Shown: positions 8,866-19,900 of the stretch, in pieces | How positions within the stretch are numbered: the stretch's first letter is position 1 | Layout of the letters: the number at the start of each line of letters is the position of its first letter | Source: Cochliopodium minus | Lineage: Eukaryota > Discosea > Himatismenida > Cochliopodiidae | Direction of reading: 5' to 3' | NCBI GenBank assembly: GCA_024220525.1 | Contig: JAMYWO010000465.1 | Location: 1-21,974 of the forward strand | DNA length: 21,974 nt | Made by a program: the position numbers and the translations under genes | The notes under the pieces: generated by a model | What the model saw: only the letters and a program-made list of their open reading frames with translations | Database searches by the model: none | What the model was told of the DNA's origin: nothing

Positions 8866-11023
8866 TTAATTCAAAAGCAATTTTTGGTAAGCAGTGTTGA
8901 CGTCGATGTGGCAGCCTTTCTTAGGAAGCAAAACGAATCTATTCAAGCTGTTTTGATGCCAGCTCTTGATCCTCTTGATGATGTTGACATTTTCAGGCAA
9001 GGCAATGACTGTGAAAGAAAAAAATTTTAGTAAAAAAATTTTTTGAAAAATACTTTTAAGAAATTAAAAAAAATATTTTTTTATTCTTTTTTTACATTTT
9101 TGTTGATCCACTTGTTCAATGATCATCATAGATTCAGCATATTGACCCAAATTCATGGCAGTACAAGCGAGATAAGTCAATTCAGGGACGGTAGTGGTAT
9201 TATCTACCTCGACTACAGTACGGGAACCGTTCTTGAGGTAAATGGTAGATTTCTTTTTGATGTGGTACTTGACGGTTGTGCCCAGATCGTTTAAGTACTC
9301 TTCCAAAGTGTCGTTTTCCTTGTGGTACTCTGAAATATAGTTCAAATATCCGTTGGCTACATTGTCGTCCTCGATATAATCGAATGGATGAAAACCTATG
9401 AGTGGTAAAATTAATATGAAATTAAATAAAATAAATTAAACAAAGTAATGAGAACATTTTTATTGAAAAAAAAATTAAATTAAAATTTTTTCATTAAAAA
9501 AAAATACCTAGATTGTCGGAAATTTGATGGTTAGCACCACAACGTATCATGTGCTCGAGAATTTCTTTGGACAAAGAATACTCACAACCGACATGAAAAG
9601 AAGTCTTTCCCTTACGATCAGGGATATTAGCCTGAAAAAAAAAATTAATTTTTAAAATATAAAAATTATTTCAAAATTAAATTCGTAAATAAAAAAATTT
9701 TTTTCAAAAAAAAAACCAACCTTCGCGCCATTCTGTAGGAGAACCCTCACAACATTCTCATTTTTATTTCTACAGGCCATATGAAGAACAGTCTCGCAAA
9801 GATTCTTTTCGAGGACGTTGGCGTTGATCTTGTGTTCAACGAGGAGCTTTCTCACGATCTCCTCATCTCCTTTTAGGACCGCTGCGATGAGGGTTTTGTT
9901 TCCCTTGGCGTAGTACCTTTGCGCGGAGTCTGTTTTTTTCGATGCTTCTTCCGATTGAGCCAAATCCTCTGTTTTTCAAAATAAAATTTAAAAAAAAATA
10001 TAAATAAAAATGAAAATAAAAAAAAGTTTAAAAAATTTGAAATTTGAAACAAAAAATTTGAAATAAAAAATAAAAAATAAAGAAAATAAAAAATAAAGAA
10101 AGAAAACATTGGAAAATTTTTTTTTATTTTTTTACCAAGCAAAGTAATCAACTCTATTTTTTTCTTTTCTTCCTTTCTTTTTACTTCCAACTCGATATCT
10201 AACTCATCCGTCAAGTTTCCCATTATCCTATCGAATTCGTCTGAACTATCGTCTCCAGGGATGTACACATCGTCCTCATAATGGAGTCCCTTCCCCTTCT
10301 CTTCGCCCACTTCATCAAATTCTTCAAGCTGTCCATTTATTGAAAAATAAAAATTAATTGATAATAAATGATAATGGATGCATGGAAAATTAAAGGAGTA
10401 TTAAAGGATTGATGTTGAACAAAAATTCTTGATCAAGAATTACTTTAGATTTATATATATAATTAATCTTTCATTGAAAAATATGATAGAAGCTTTTAAT
10501 CAACATACAATGATAAATTAATCAATGTCATCTTGATTCAAATTATTTGGCCTTTCTGAAATTGAATTTATAACATGATATTAAATTATTGATCAACGGT
10601 ACCCAAATTATCATATTCTCAATTTGTATATGTACCTTTTGTTGATTTAAATTGATCCTATTATCGATCATTCAAGAATAAAAATTTTGATTGTAAATTA
10701 TTCTCAAGATGTAACTTATTGAATCAAATTAATATATAATCTGAGAAATTTAGTCTGTTTGAAATATTATTTATATTCTTTTATATAGATAAAGGAGTAA
10801 GTACTTGTACTTTACATATTGAATTTAAACTTACATAAACAAAATTCTTCTCATATGTCCCTGTATGTCTGTCTATCACCCTTTGTTTCTTTTGGATATA
10901 TTCTTCAGGATTCATTATCCTTTTATCCAATTTAGATTTGATCTCAAAGATTTCCTCCAACATTTCTCTATCCCCTATCCTACTTTTATCCTCCATTTCT
11001 ATTGTATCTTTAGCATTATACAT
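8866..11023 (-). CDS. Ankyrin-repeat protein with SHOCT-like N-terminus and C-terminal ubiquitin-like/RA-like domain, 398 aa
   Basis: Exons in transcription order: 11023-10835, 10328-10136, 9968-9721, 9631-9508, 9395-9096, 9008-8866 (TAA). Residues 21-52 form a short helical hairpin (EIFEIKSKLD...NPEEYIQKKQ) resembling a SHOCT motif. An acidic, probably disordered stretch follows (about 64-125). Ankyrin repeats span about 146-260, with clear signs: TLIAAVLKGDEEIV, TVLHMACRNKN, VVRVLLQNGA, KTSFHVG, CGANHQI. Residues 300-382 read as a ubiquitin-fold domain of RA or FERM-N type (TIYLKNGSRTVVEVD, VPELTYLAC, FVLLPK), a fold that often binds Ras-family GTPases. The first intron is unusually long (506 nt) and joins NFVY to LEEFDE in phase 0; the others are 87-167 nt. 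Likely a cytosolic adaptor. The ankyrin call is strong, the C-terminal domain moderate and the SHOCT likeness weak. Confidence 0.82.
10329..10834 (-). other. Long 506-nt first intron of the ankyrin gene
   Basis: The donor TAT|GTAAGT is close to the metazoan consensus and the acceptor is GGACAG|CTT. The interior has no open frame but contains an 18-bp perfect palindrome (10424-10441) and a GATCAACGGTACCC patch near 10590. It is more than three times longer than most introns in the window and could hold a regulatory element. Confidence 0.6.
10424..10441. repeat. 18-bp perfect palindrome
   Basis: AATTCTTGATCAAGAATT equals its own reverse complement over its full length. It sits within the long first intron of the ankyrin gene. 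Such a site could bind a dimeric protein, or it could be chance in AT-rich sequence. Confidence 0.9.
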
Positions 11024-11245
11024 TTTAATTTTTTTTGATTAAAGAAGAAAGTTAAATTATCGATGTAAATTATATAGTCTTCATATTCACCATTAGAAGT
11101 TTCTTATACAACTTCAACAGGAAAATAATTATCTTTTAAAGTGGAAAAAAAAGGTTACAATTTCATCAAGTCCCTATTTGTATGATCGATAAATCAATAA
11201 ATTTTTGGCGCTTTTATTTTAAATAAAAAAAAATAAATAAAAAAA
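11024..11245. promoter_or_regulatory. Divergent promoter gap between the ankyrin and VID27-like genes
   Basis: The 222-bp gap lies between two outward-facing ATGs, both preceded by A/T-only leaders (AATAAAAAAA before the + start). A short TTTTTGGCGCTTT patch at about 11204-11216 contains a GGCGC core, unusual in this AT-rich DNA and similar in form to an E2F-type site, but one copy proves little. Confidence 0.5.
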
Positions 11246-12594
11246 ATGGATTTACCAAAACCAAACTTTTATGCATCAATTGATTTGACTGGAGATAATA
11301 TAGCAGCAGTATCCAAAGATGATACTGTAAACTTCTACAAGCCAGAGGGGATAGTGAAAGGATATCAAACAAAATTCAATGATGGGAAGTCATTCACACC
11401 AAACAAGGTAAAAATGGATTCGATTATTTAAATTAAAATCAAAGAATAAGGCGTATATGAACCGAATAATTTATAAATTTAAAAATGTGGGAAAAATAAC
11501 GATTTTCTTTAATTTTTTTTATTCACAACTAATTCGATAGCTCCTGTTCCAAGATAATTCATCCAAGATGTTATTCCTTACACCAAACAAAAGAAACATG
11601 ATGGTGGACTACGATGTGGAGACAGGGACGAACATAGGAGAATTGCAGCTGAAATTCGATTCGACCTCAGATAGCATCAACATAGATGACGTGACACCAG
11701 TCAAATTGTACGATCAAATCAAGTCAAACTCTGTGCATAAGTTGGTTGGAGTATCTAAGAGATCATTAATGAATATCAATTGGGATACAAGAGAAAAACA
11801 AAAGAATGGAGAGATGCTCATCACCCCTGAAGAAAGAAAATCAATCACAAAGAGAAATCATCAATATACCAAGATAGTCACCACCAAGGAAGGACATGTG
11901 GCAGTGGGTGATATGGATGGAAGCGTATCGCTGTTCACCAATCCCAGCGAGGGCAACTGGAAGATAGCCAAGACCAAATTCACTCAGCTGAGTGATCCTG
12001 TGTTGGCAATTGATGTCAGTGGAAATGGAGAATGGGTCATCTGGACCACTAAAGGTAAAATTACTTAACGAAATAAAGAATTATAAAGATAAAATATTAA
12101 AAAAAATTTGAAATTTCAATTTATTCAAATGTATTTTAAATTTCAAAGAATATATTGCTTTGGTTCAAACTGAATGGAAAGACGAAGAAGGTATTCCTTA
12201 TTCCGGCTTTGAGAAGTCCATGCAAACCAAGTACAGAAACCCTGCATTGATCTTGCAGCTCTCAGAAGAGGAGAGAAAAAGGTACGACATCAAAGAGATT
12301 AACTTTACACCTGCATGTTTCGACAACGGTACCATCATAGACAACAATCTCATCACAGAAGAATTGATCGCTACTTCCACTGGAAAATACACAATTTATT
12401 GGAAAATGAGACACGTAACTTTGGATTACAAGAAGGGCAGATATTCTATGGATGAGAGTTGTGCCAGAAAGGCTTTTATTAGGGAGCACAAGAAGGAAGT
12501 TTTGGTGCAGAAATTTGAGTACAAAACTAACAAAGGTGGAGACAACTTAGTGTCTGCTTTGAGCGATGATTTGGAGAGATTCAATATCAATTAA
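11246..12594 (+). CDS. VID27-family protein (C-terminal propeller domain only), 373 aa
   Basis: Exons: 11246-11407, 11541-12054, 12149-12594 (TAA), with introns of 133 and 94 nt. The product matches the conserved VID27 C-terminal domain along its length. Signs include MLFLTPNKRNMMVDYDVETG (a structural strand and MD/ETG turn), VGVSKRSLMNIN, FTQLSDPVLAIDVSGNGEWV followed by TTKEYIALVQT, and a basic C-terminal segment IFW-like (TIYWKMRHV). The family is named for yeast Vid27, linked to vacuolar import and degradation, and its plant relatives are CYPRO4-like; the biochemical role is unclear. Full-length members are usually longer, with an N-terminal PH-like region that is absent here. The ATG follows an A-rich leader, so the short form looks genuine and not truncated. 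It is divergent from the ankyrin gene and convergent with the cathepsin gene. Confidence 0.85.
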
Positions 12595-12762
12595 CACCAC
12601 AAAATTTTTTCAAACAAATTAAATTTTTTTGAAAAAATAAAAAAGATTATTCAATATGTTGCTCACATAAGTAATTCTAAAAGTTTATGTCATTGTAAAA
12701 ATGGTAAAAGAAAAAAAATGGATTGAAAATCTTTTATTAAAGAAAATTGAGAACAAATTTCC

Positions 12763-14207
12763 TTAAACCTTTGCAATGGTGACTTCATCAGCAACACCAC
12801 AGAGATTTTTGTTTCTTTCAACTTGTAAGTATCCACCTTGACCCCAAGATGCACCCCAAGAGTTTCTGATCCACCAAAAGTTAGTTCCATCAGAAGCAGT
12901 ACCATAACCAGTGATTTGGACGCAGTGATCGAGGTTTTGACCACAGTTGCTCTTGATGATACCTCCGGTGTAGTATTGCCAGCTGGATGCATCAACACAG
13001 ATGGAAAGAGGAGCAGTGGAGTAACTAAAAAAGAAAAATAAGATTGAATTCGTGAATGTTTTTGTTTAGATGGAAATTTCAAAAGAATTTTTTTTTCAGA
13101 TTTTTTTTTTTACAGAACATTTTGCATTTGGGTTTCGTTCTTGGTGGTAGTTGCATAGGACCATGAGGAGATAGATGCAGCAATCAAGCTAGATTTGAAT
13201 TGGCAAGTTTGATCAACAGCTTCATAAGGATCTTGATAGAAAAAGAAATAATATTAATAATAGAAAGGTATAAGGTTAAAATATCAAATGAGTGAGTATA
13301 AATTAAATGTTTGCTTATGATTTATAATTTAAAATATTTTTACAGTTTGCTTCAGTTTCCAATCCTCCTGCAGAGATGACATATTCATAAGCAGTAACGC
13401 TATAAAAAAAGGTTATAATTAAAAATTGAAAATTCAAAAAAGAAAATGAGATTTACGTATCTCCACCATCACATCCATCATCAGTGGTATCACAATCGAC
13501 GATTTGTTGTTCAGACAAGATTTGTTTGGTCTTTCCAGCCAAGATCCATACAGATTCGACTTCTTGGGTAGTGGAAAATGCCCAACTATAATTTGAAAGA
13601 AAAGAATTAGGTATTCAAATTTCTTTTTTTCGAAAATTCTTTGGAATTTTTTTTTTGAACATTAAAGATTCTGAAGAAAATTTTTTACCAAGATCCACAT
13701 TGTCCTTGATTTTTAACTGGAGTAACTGGGTTAGGGGATTGATTTCTCCAATCATAGTTTGCAGGGATATCCTTTACTTTTTCAGGATCAACTTGGAATA
13801 CTGTTCCTTGGGATTTATCAGATTGTTGGAATTTCTTCATCAAAAACATATGTTTGAATCTTTTGATTGCATTACAATATAAATATTATAAAAATAATAA
13901 CAAATTCGTATTTTATTACTCAGATGGGGAAAGATCAGTGAATTGATTTGCTCCATAAGATGCTCCATTGAAACTGTTGAGCTTTCTAATGGTCTTCATG
14001 TTGTTAAGAAAGATTCCGAATCTTTTGTTTTGTTCTTCTTTGGATTTATAATTTCTATTGAAATCTTTCTATAGAATTAGATTCTATTAGTTAGTTACAA
14101 ATAATTGATTTAGAAGAATATACCATATATTTGAAGAATAAATCTTTATCGGTTGCTGCAGAGCATACAAATACAAGGCAAAATACAAGTAAAATTGTCT
14201 TCATCAT
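12763..14207 (-). CDS. Secreted cathepsin L-like papain-family cysteine protease (C1A), 322 aa
   Basis: Exons in transcription order: 14207-14124, 14068-13920, 13859-13689, 13585-13457, 13399-13344, 13231-13114, 13024-12763 (TAA). A signal peptide covers residues 1-18 (hydrophobic, ending CSAA). The I29 inhibitor propeptide spans about 22-80 (KRFGIFLNNM, NQFTDLSPSEF). The mature enzyme starts near residue 110 (IPANYDWR). The oxyanion Gln129 lies in QGQCGSCW, the catalytic Cys is 135, the His is 269 (LDHCVQITGYG) and the Asn is 290 (WWIRNSWG), so it should be active as a lysosomal or secreted endopeptidase. The zymogen length is typical. The catalytic Cys codon is split by an intron (TG|T). 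Two in-frame ATGs open the gene (14207 and 14204); either works as the start. Clustered introns are 55-112 nt. Confidence 0.95.
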
Positions 14208-14601
14208 TTGAAATGAGTTTTTTTTTTATTTTTATATATTTATATATTTTAAAATGAAAATTCTTTAGAGAATTGAGTCAAAAATAATGTTATTGATTGA
14301 TCCAAGATATTCTCTCTTTTATCTATTATATTCATTTAATCAAATTATTCATATAATCTGGACCTAATATTTTTAACACTATAAAAAAGTCATTCATCTC
14401 TATATATATATCTTCAAATTATTTTTCCTTACGGTATTGGTTTTTGTTTAAATGATAAATAATTTAAACTTGATTATAATGAAAGGAAATGAATGAAATC
14501 AAAGAAAAATATGTCAAATAATTCAATTGATAAATCAACAAGTTTCAATTTTTTTTTTTAATTTGTGTCAATTATTTTTGACAATTAAAAAAATAAAAAA
14601 A
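14208..14601. promoter_or_regulatory. Divergent promoter gap between the cathepsin and PSI-domain genes
   Basis: This 394-bp AT-rich gap separates two outward-facing signal-peptide genes, so co-regulation is possible. It includes T-rich and TATATA-rich tracts (about 14231-14249 and 14401-14412) that could serve as core promoters. No other discrete motif is recognised. Confidence 0.45.
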
Positions 14602-15272
14602 ATGGCTATGAAATACTTTCTTTTGATAGTCGTTATAATGATAGGACAAAGTCTATCAATCGACCCAGGTAAATATATACATCACTTATTTGTAAAATTT
14701 GATATATTATGATCATACTTTCTAGAAAATGATCCTTGCAATAAATACAGTCAAGGATGTGATATTTGTGCAGATTATATTGGATGTAATTGGTGTGTAA
14801 ATGTCACCACAAATGGAACAGTAGGAATATGCGTTCAAAATTATAATGGAATAAGCAATGATTGTCAATATGTAGTAAATGCGAGAAATTACTGTCCATT
14901 ATGTAACTCTAAAAACAATTTAAAATTCTAACTGCTCAAATTTTTATTTATTCAAAAGTGAACAATTTGACACCAGTAAAAGATAAGTTTGGACAAAAAT
15001 CAATCACAACCTTTAGTAGACAAGTGGGAGCATTGATCACTTTAGTATTTTTGTTTTTTATACTCGTATGCTTCACCTTCCTCTTCTGTCCTGCAAATTG
15101 CGGATCCTATCCAGTGTGGTGCTTCGCATGTATATTCGGGAAACTTAATGATAAGATCTGGGGTGTCACAGAAGAGCATTTTGATGACGATTTTGACTCC
15201 TTAAGAATCACAAATAACATTGGAGTTGATCCTAAAAAATTTAAACAAGATCAAAAAATTAATATAAATTAA
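14602..15272 (+). CDS. Small type I membrane protein with a PSI-like cysteine-rich ectodomain, 185 aa
   Basis: Exons: 14602-14668, 14726-14902, 14959-15272 (TAA), with introns of 57 and 56 nt. A signal peptide (MKYFLLIVVIMIGQSLS) covers about residues 1-19. A PSI-type (plexin-semaphorin-integrin) cysteine cluster follows (CNKYSQGCDICADYIGCNWC, then GICVQ, DCQ and YCP). NVT and NGT are potential N-glycosylation sites. A transmembrane helix lies near residues 105-125. It is followed by a short Cys-rich juxtamembrane stretch (NCGSYPVWCFACIFG) and an acidic cytoplasmic tail (EEHFDDDFDS). The start is the ATG after an A-run, not the upstream in-frame ATG at 14527, because only the former places the signal peptide at the N-terminus. 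The function is unknown; a cell-surface or endosomal receptor-like protein is an inference. Confidence 0.8.
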
Positions 15273-15408
15273 ATATTATTTCAATTAAAAGAATATTATT
15301 GTATCAATTGATTGATAATTTCCAAATTATTTAAGAAGCCTATCATAGAAATGACAATCCCAAAAAAAAACATTAAAAACATTAAATTTGTTTGTATAAA
15401 TAATTTAA

Positions 15409-16784
15409 TCAAAAATAAGTCAACATAAATTCGTAAATGAGCAAAGCAGAGGAGTGCTTGATGAATGCCCTTAACTAAAAATACAAAAAACAATTAAAAA
15501 GCAATTAAATTAAAAAGATGGAACATGTTAAATGAATTCTTACAACACAAGCCCGGTAACCCTTGACGAACACTAACATACCACCATCCTTTGCAAGCAG
15601 AGAAGATGTCTCAAAAATTTTATTGTACTCTCCATTAGGGCCTCCTTGCTGAATCCTTGTCTTGACAACATCAAGAGGATAAATGGCAGTCCAAGAAACA
15701 ATTCCAGCAATTCCTTGGAAAAAATAAGGTTTTTTACATCTTAAAAAATTATTATTTAAATAATTTTTTTTTTACCTCCACTCAAAAATATTGGAAATAT
15801 TTTGTCTCTGAATCTGGATTTATCAATATTGTAAAAGGGGTGTTTGTGAATGAGTAAATGTTTTAAATATTCGTAAGTAGTAAAATAAACACAAGTCCCT
15901 GTAAAATTTAAAATAAAAATAAAAAAAATTAATTAATAATAATAAAAAAAAAAAAAATAAAAAAAATATATTTATTATGTTTGTGACCTATTGTGTCTCT
16001 GTATAGTGAAGGAACAATCCCCTTGTAAAGTTTTGTAAAGCCATTATTATACATTTTTTTCAAACAGTCATAAGTGTTTGAATACCTCTCACTGTTAACT
16101 TGAAGTCTAAAATTTTTTTTACATTTTTTATTAAAGTTAATGATTTTTTTTTTCATAAATTTTTACTGTATTTTTGTATTTTCTAATGGGAGAAATGATA
16201 TGGTTGGTAAGATGGTTGATGTAGCTCCTGATACAGCCACATAGTAATAGTTAATGATTTTTCCATGGTTCTCTCCATCTAAATATCTCAACATTGAACC
16301 GTATGACTATGATAAAAAAAATTTTAAGAGGAGATAAAAATTTTTTATGAGAGGAGATTAATTTTTTTGATATATTTATTACTCCAAACATTAATGCCCC
16401 AAATATTGTTGATGTCAACATTGGTGGGATGATCCCATAGAATAATGATTTTGTTCCTTTTTCAATGATTGATTTTGATTCATTTAAAAAATCACAAAAA
16501 AAAATAAAAAATTTATTTGAAGCATTATCTTGTTTATTTTGTCAATCAAAACTATTCTGATTCATTTTTTATTATGAATCTTTTTTTTTACCTTCTTGTA
16601 TCACCATCTTGTTTGCACAATCGAACATATTTTTGTACAGATAGGGATTTATCTGCATTCTCGCCTTGATTGTATCGAATGGATGTGATAATAATGTAGA
16701 GGAGATGCTAGAGAAGATTCCAGAGAAAAAATTGGAAAAGAAATTCTTTTGATCTTTTGGCTTGTGGATCTTATTTTCCAACAT
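15409..16784 (-). CDS. Mitochondrial carrier family (SLC25) transporter, 294 aa
   Basis: Exons in transcription order: 16784-16592, 16456-16383, 16306-16167, 16106-15988, 15898-15776, 15713-15544, 15474-15409 (TGA). The three carrier repeats each keep their P-x-[DE]-x-x-[KR] signature: PFDTIKAR from residue 35, PLENTKIQ from 129, PLDVVKTR from 229. Glycine-rich matrix-loop motifs follow (LYKGIVPSLYRD, FVKGYRACVLRAF), and the protein ends YEFMLTYF as is usual. Carriers exchange metabolites across the inner mitochondrial membrane by alternating access. The length is typical. The substrate cannot be read from the sequence; an amino-acid or carnitine-type carrier is possible. The intact carrier implies a mitochondrion or a related organelle. 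The first helix starts about 14 residues in, with no long targeting presequence, which is normal for carriers. Confidence 0.92.
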
Positions 16785-16932
16785 TTTTTTTTATTTTTAT
16801 AAAATCAAAATTTTTCGAAAAATTATGATTTACAGATGGTATTCATGATACAATGTTTTTCAAAATTTACTTTAATTCACCAAATCCTTTTCTTGTGGTA
16901 AATTTTGGATTTACAAAAATTAATAAAATAAA
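16785..16932. promoter_or_regulatory. Short divergent promoter gap between the carrier and Arp-SH3 genes
   Basis: Only 148 bp separate the two start codons, so both promoters must be compressed here or overlap 5' ends. The gap is A/T-rich, with CAATG-like and TTTACAGATGG words near 16840-16860 and no clear TATA box. Confidence 0.5.
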
Positions 16933-19900
16933 ATGAATGATAATAGCACATTTATTTTCGATATAGGATCAGATTCAATCAAATTTGGGTATGCCAACTC
17001 AATTCCCTCGATGGAGAAAAATATCCTAGGAAAGATGGATTCGTAAAAAAAATATAAAAAGTTTTTTCCAGTAATTTTAAAGAACAATGCCAATAAATTG
17101 ATAGGAATAACATATCAGTAGGGATGGATAAAGAATATAGTATAAAATTTTATATCATGTTATTTTTGGATTAAATTTTATTATTTTCCTTCAATTTAAA
17201 TGAACTGAAAAGTATATTATGGGAATGAAGCATGGAAGAGATATTCGATGTTATCAATCAAATATCTGATGGATAAGAACAAAATTATCGATTTTAACAA
17301 TTTAGAGAAGGTGAATTATTATGAATAGAAATCAAATAAGATATTTATTCAATTTGTCTGTGAAATTTTATTTTTTTATTTTCATATGTTTTTAATAGTC
17401 CATCGAAAACATTCTCAACACAAAATACGGATCAAACATCATCGAAGATAACAAGATCATATTGACGGACAATCTCTACAACGAATGGAAACAAAAGGAG
17501 AAGATGGCGAACATCTTTTTCGAAACTTTCGACGTGAAAGAAATGATCATAGCGCCTTCACCACTGTTGTCATTATATTCCACATCACTAAAATCTGGAA
17601 TAGTTATAGACAGTGGTAAATAAAACAATTTTTTTTTTTTTGAATTCAATTGTTATTTTTTTTCATTTCTACAAAGGTCATGGCTCAACCCACGTATTTC
17701 CGGTGGTTGATGGTGACTTTTTTGTTCTATGTGATTTAAAGAACTTTAATCATTATTTTACAAAGGAAAAAAGACAAAACTAGAAAGGTGAACTTAATAA
17801 TCATTTTTTTTTAAAAAAACACAAGAATTTTTTATCTTTAAAATTTATGAGGAAGAATTAAATAATAGCTCCAACAATTTTTTTAAAATATTATTTTAAA
17901 TCAAAATTCATTAAAAATAGCATAAAAACATTGAGTTTGGGAGGAAGTGAGATAATGGAGCAAATGAAACTTTTGTTATCTCTTCCTAATAACAAACTGG
18001 CTTGTGAAGCAAAAGAAAAACTTTGCGAGTTCTCGTTAAATGGATCCTTTGGAGATTCTAACATAGATACATTCGTTCTTCCTGATCAGTAAGAAATTAT
18101 TTTATAAGAAATTTAAATTTATTTTATTTCTGCAATAATGAATGAAATTTTTACTTTTATTTAGTTCTACTATATCGGTCAAGGAAGAAAGGTATAGAGC
18201 TACTGAGGTTCTTTTCGAGCCCATTACCACAGGATCCAGCGAGAAAGGCTTGCACACCTTTTTCTTTGACTGTTTGGGAGGCTACGAAAAAACTGACTTC
18301 CACAAAATCCTCTCCAAAAACGTTGTTTTGACAGGTGGTTCTTCTCTTATTCCCAAATTCAAAGAAAGACTCTTATATGAATTTTCAAAGAAGAAATTTA
18401 CACCCACCATAACTACCACCAATGTAAAAAAAAATTTTCAATACTTGTTATTTTTATGAAATTTTTTGTTATTTTTATTTTTATTTTTATTTGTAAATAA
18501 TTATAAATAATTTTAGGATGGAAGATATTCTAGTTTCAAAGGCGCCAGTGTGATATCCAGTGTTTGGGGAGATGAGTTTTGGATCAAAAAGTACGACTAT
18601 GAGGAAGAGGGAGAACAGTCTATCTTCAAAAAATCTCCGCTAGACGACTCTTCTCTCAAAACTAACTCTTCTTTCTGTGAGTCTTCTGGTGAAGTTAGAT
18701 TTGACCAAATAGAAAGAGTTGTTGGGTTGCATGGTAAATAATTATAGAATAAAAACATTCTAATTAGTATTTTATTTTATTTTTAATAATTAAAGATTAC
18801 AACACCCAAGAACCCACCAAAATCTCTTTTAAAAAAGTAAACCTTTTAAAATATTTTTTTTCCCATTCATCTGATTAATTAACAAAAAATAATTAGGGGG
18901 AAGTTTTGTTTGTCATAGACAAATGTTTCAAAGGTAGATTTTTATTTATATTTTTTTTATTTAAATTTAATTAATTAAATATCTTAGAATGGTGGAAAGC
19001 TTGTGACGAAAAAAAGACTCGTGTTGGATTGGTCCCTTCCACATTTGTTAAATCGATCACCCCACTCAAACTCCAGATAGAAGCGAATAGCGACTTGGAA
19101 ATCTCGAAGAAAGAAATTTCCCGCCTCACAAAAAAGATAGAGCAGTCCCAAAAGAAACTGACAGAAGCTTTGCAGAAGGAAAAGAAACACGAAAACGAGG
19201 TCAAAAATTTGGAAAAGGTGATCAAGGAGAAAAACAACCATCTCAAGCTTTTGGATCAACAAATCAAAGAAAAGACGAAGAAACTCGAAAAAAAACTGAA
19301 AAAAGAAAAGGAATTACTCGAAAAGAAGGAGAAAGAGAAAAGTAGTAAAGAAAGCCCCAAGGAAGTCACAAAAGAAAGTCCTGTAGAGTCGAAGGGAGAA
19401 AAGGTTGTTGAAAACAAACCGGTTGATTCTGATAACACCCAAATTGATAATAACACCAACACTACCAAGCATGTTTCTTTTAAGGAGAATAAAGGAGAGA
19501 ATGAACTTTTGGCGAGTACTAAAAATCAGTTGCAACTTGAAATTGATGAAAAAAACAATTCCATCTCTAATTTAAATCTGTCAATTTTTTTTTAATTTTT
19601 GTTTTTTTCAAATTTTTATTTTTATTTTTTTTAAATTTTTTTATTTTAATAATTTTTATTTTTTCACTTTTAAAGGGAGGCCAAAAAACTGCAAAAAGAA
19701 ATCGAAAATTATAAAAAAATTCTTGAAAGAAAGGAGAAAAGAGCCTCCATTTTGCCCAAGAGGGAGGAGATCGAAAAAGAGCTCGAGATCGGACTTCCTA
19801 ACAGCGAAACTGTCTATGTCGTCAAAGAAATATCCGACGTGGAGAAGGTCAAGCGTGAGTTTTTCTTTTCCATCGGTTTGGAGCTTAAAATGGATCTGAT

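Noticed and set aside
12198-12489. - strand frames opposite VID27 exon 3
   Set aside because: They are shadows of a well-supported exon with no domain match.
14527-14601. Upstream in-frame ATG extending the PSI-domain protein
   Set aside because: It would bury the signal peptide about 25 residues inside; the ATG at 14602 follows the usual A-run and begins the signal peptide.
19256-19535. - strand frames rich in Ser/Phe opposite the Arp coiled coil
   Set aside because: They are reverse readings of the Lys/Glu-rich coil codons (AAA/GAA give TTT/TTC) and do not encode real proteins.
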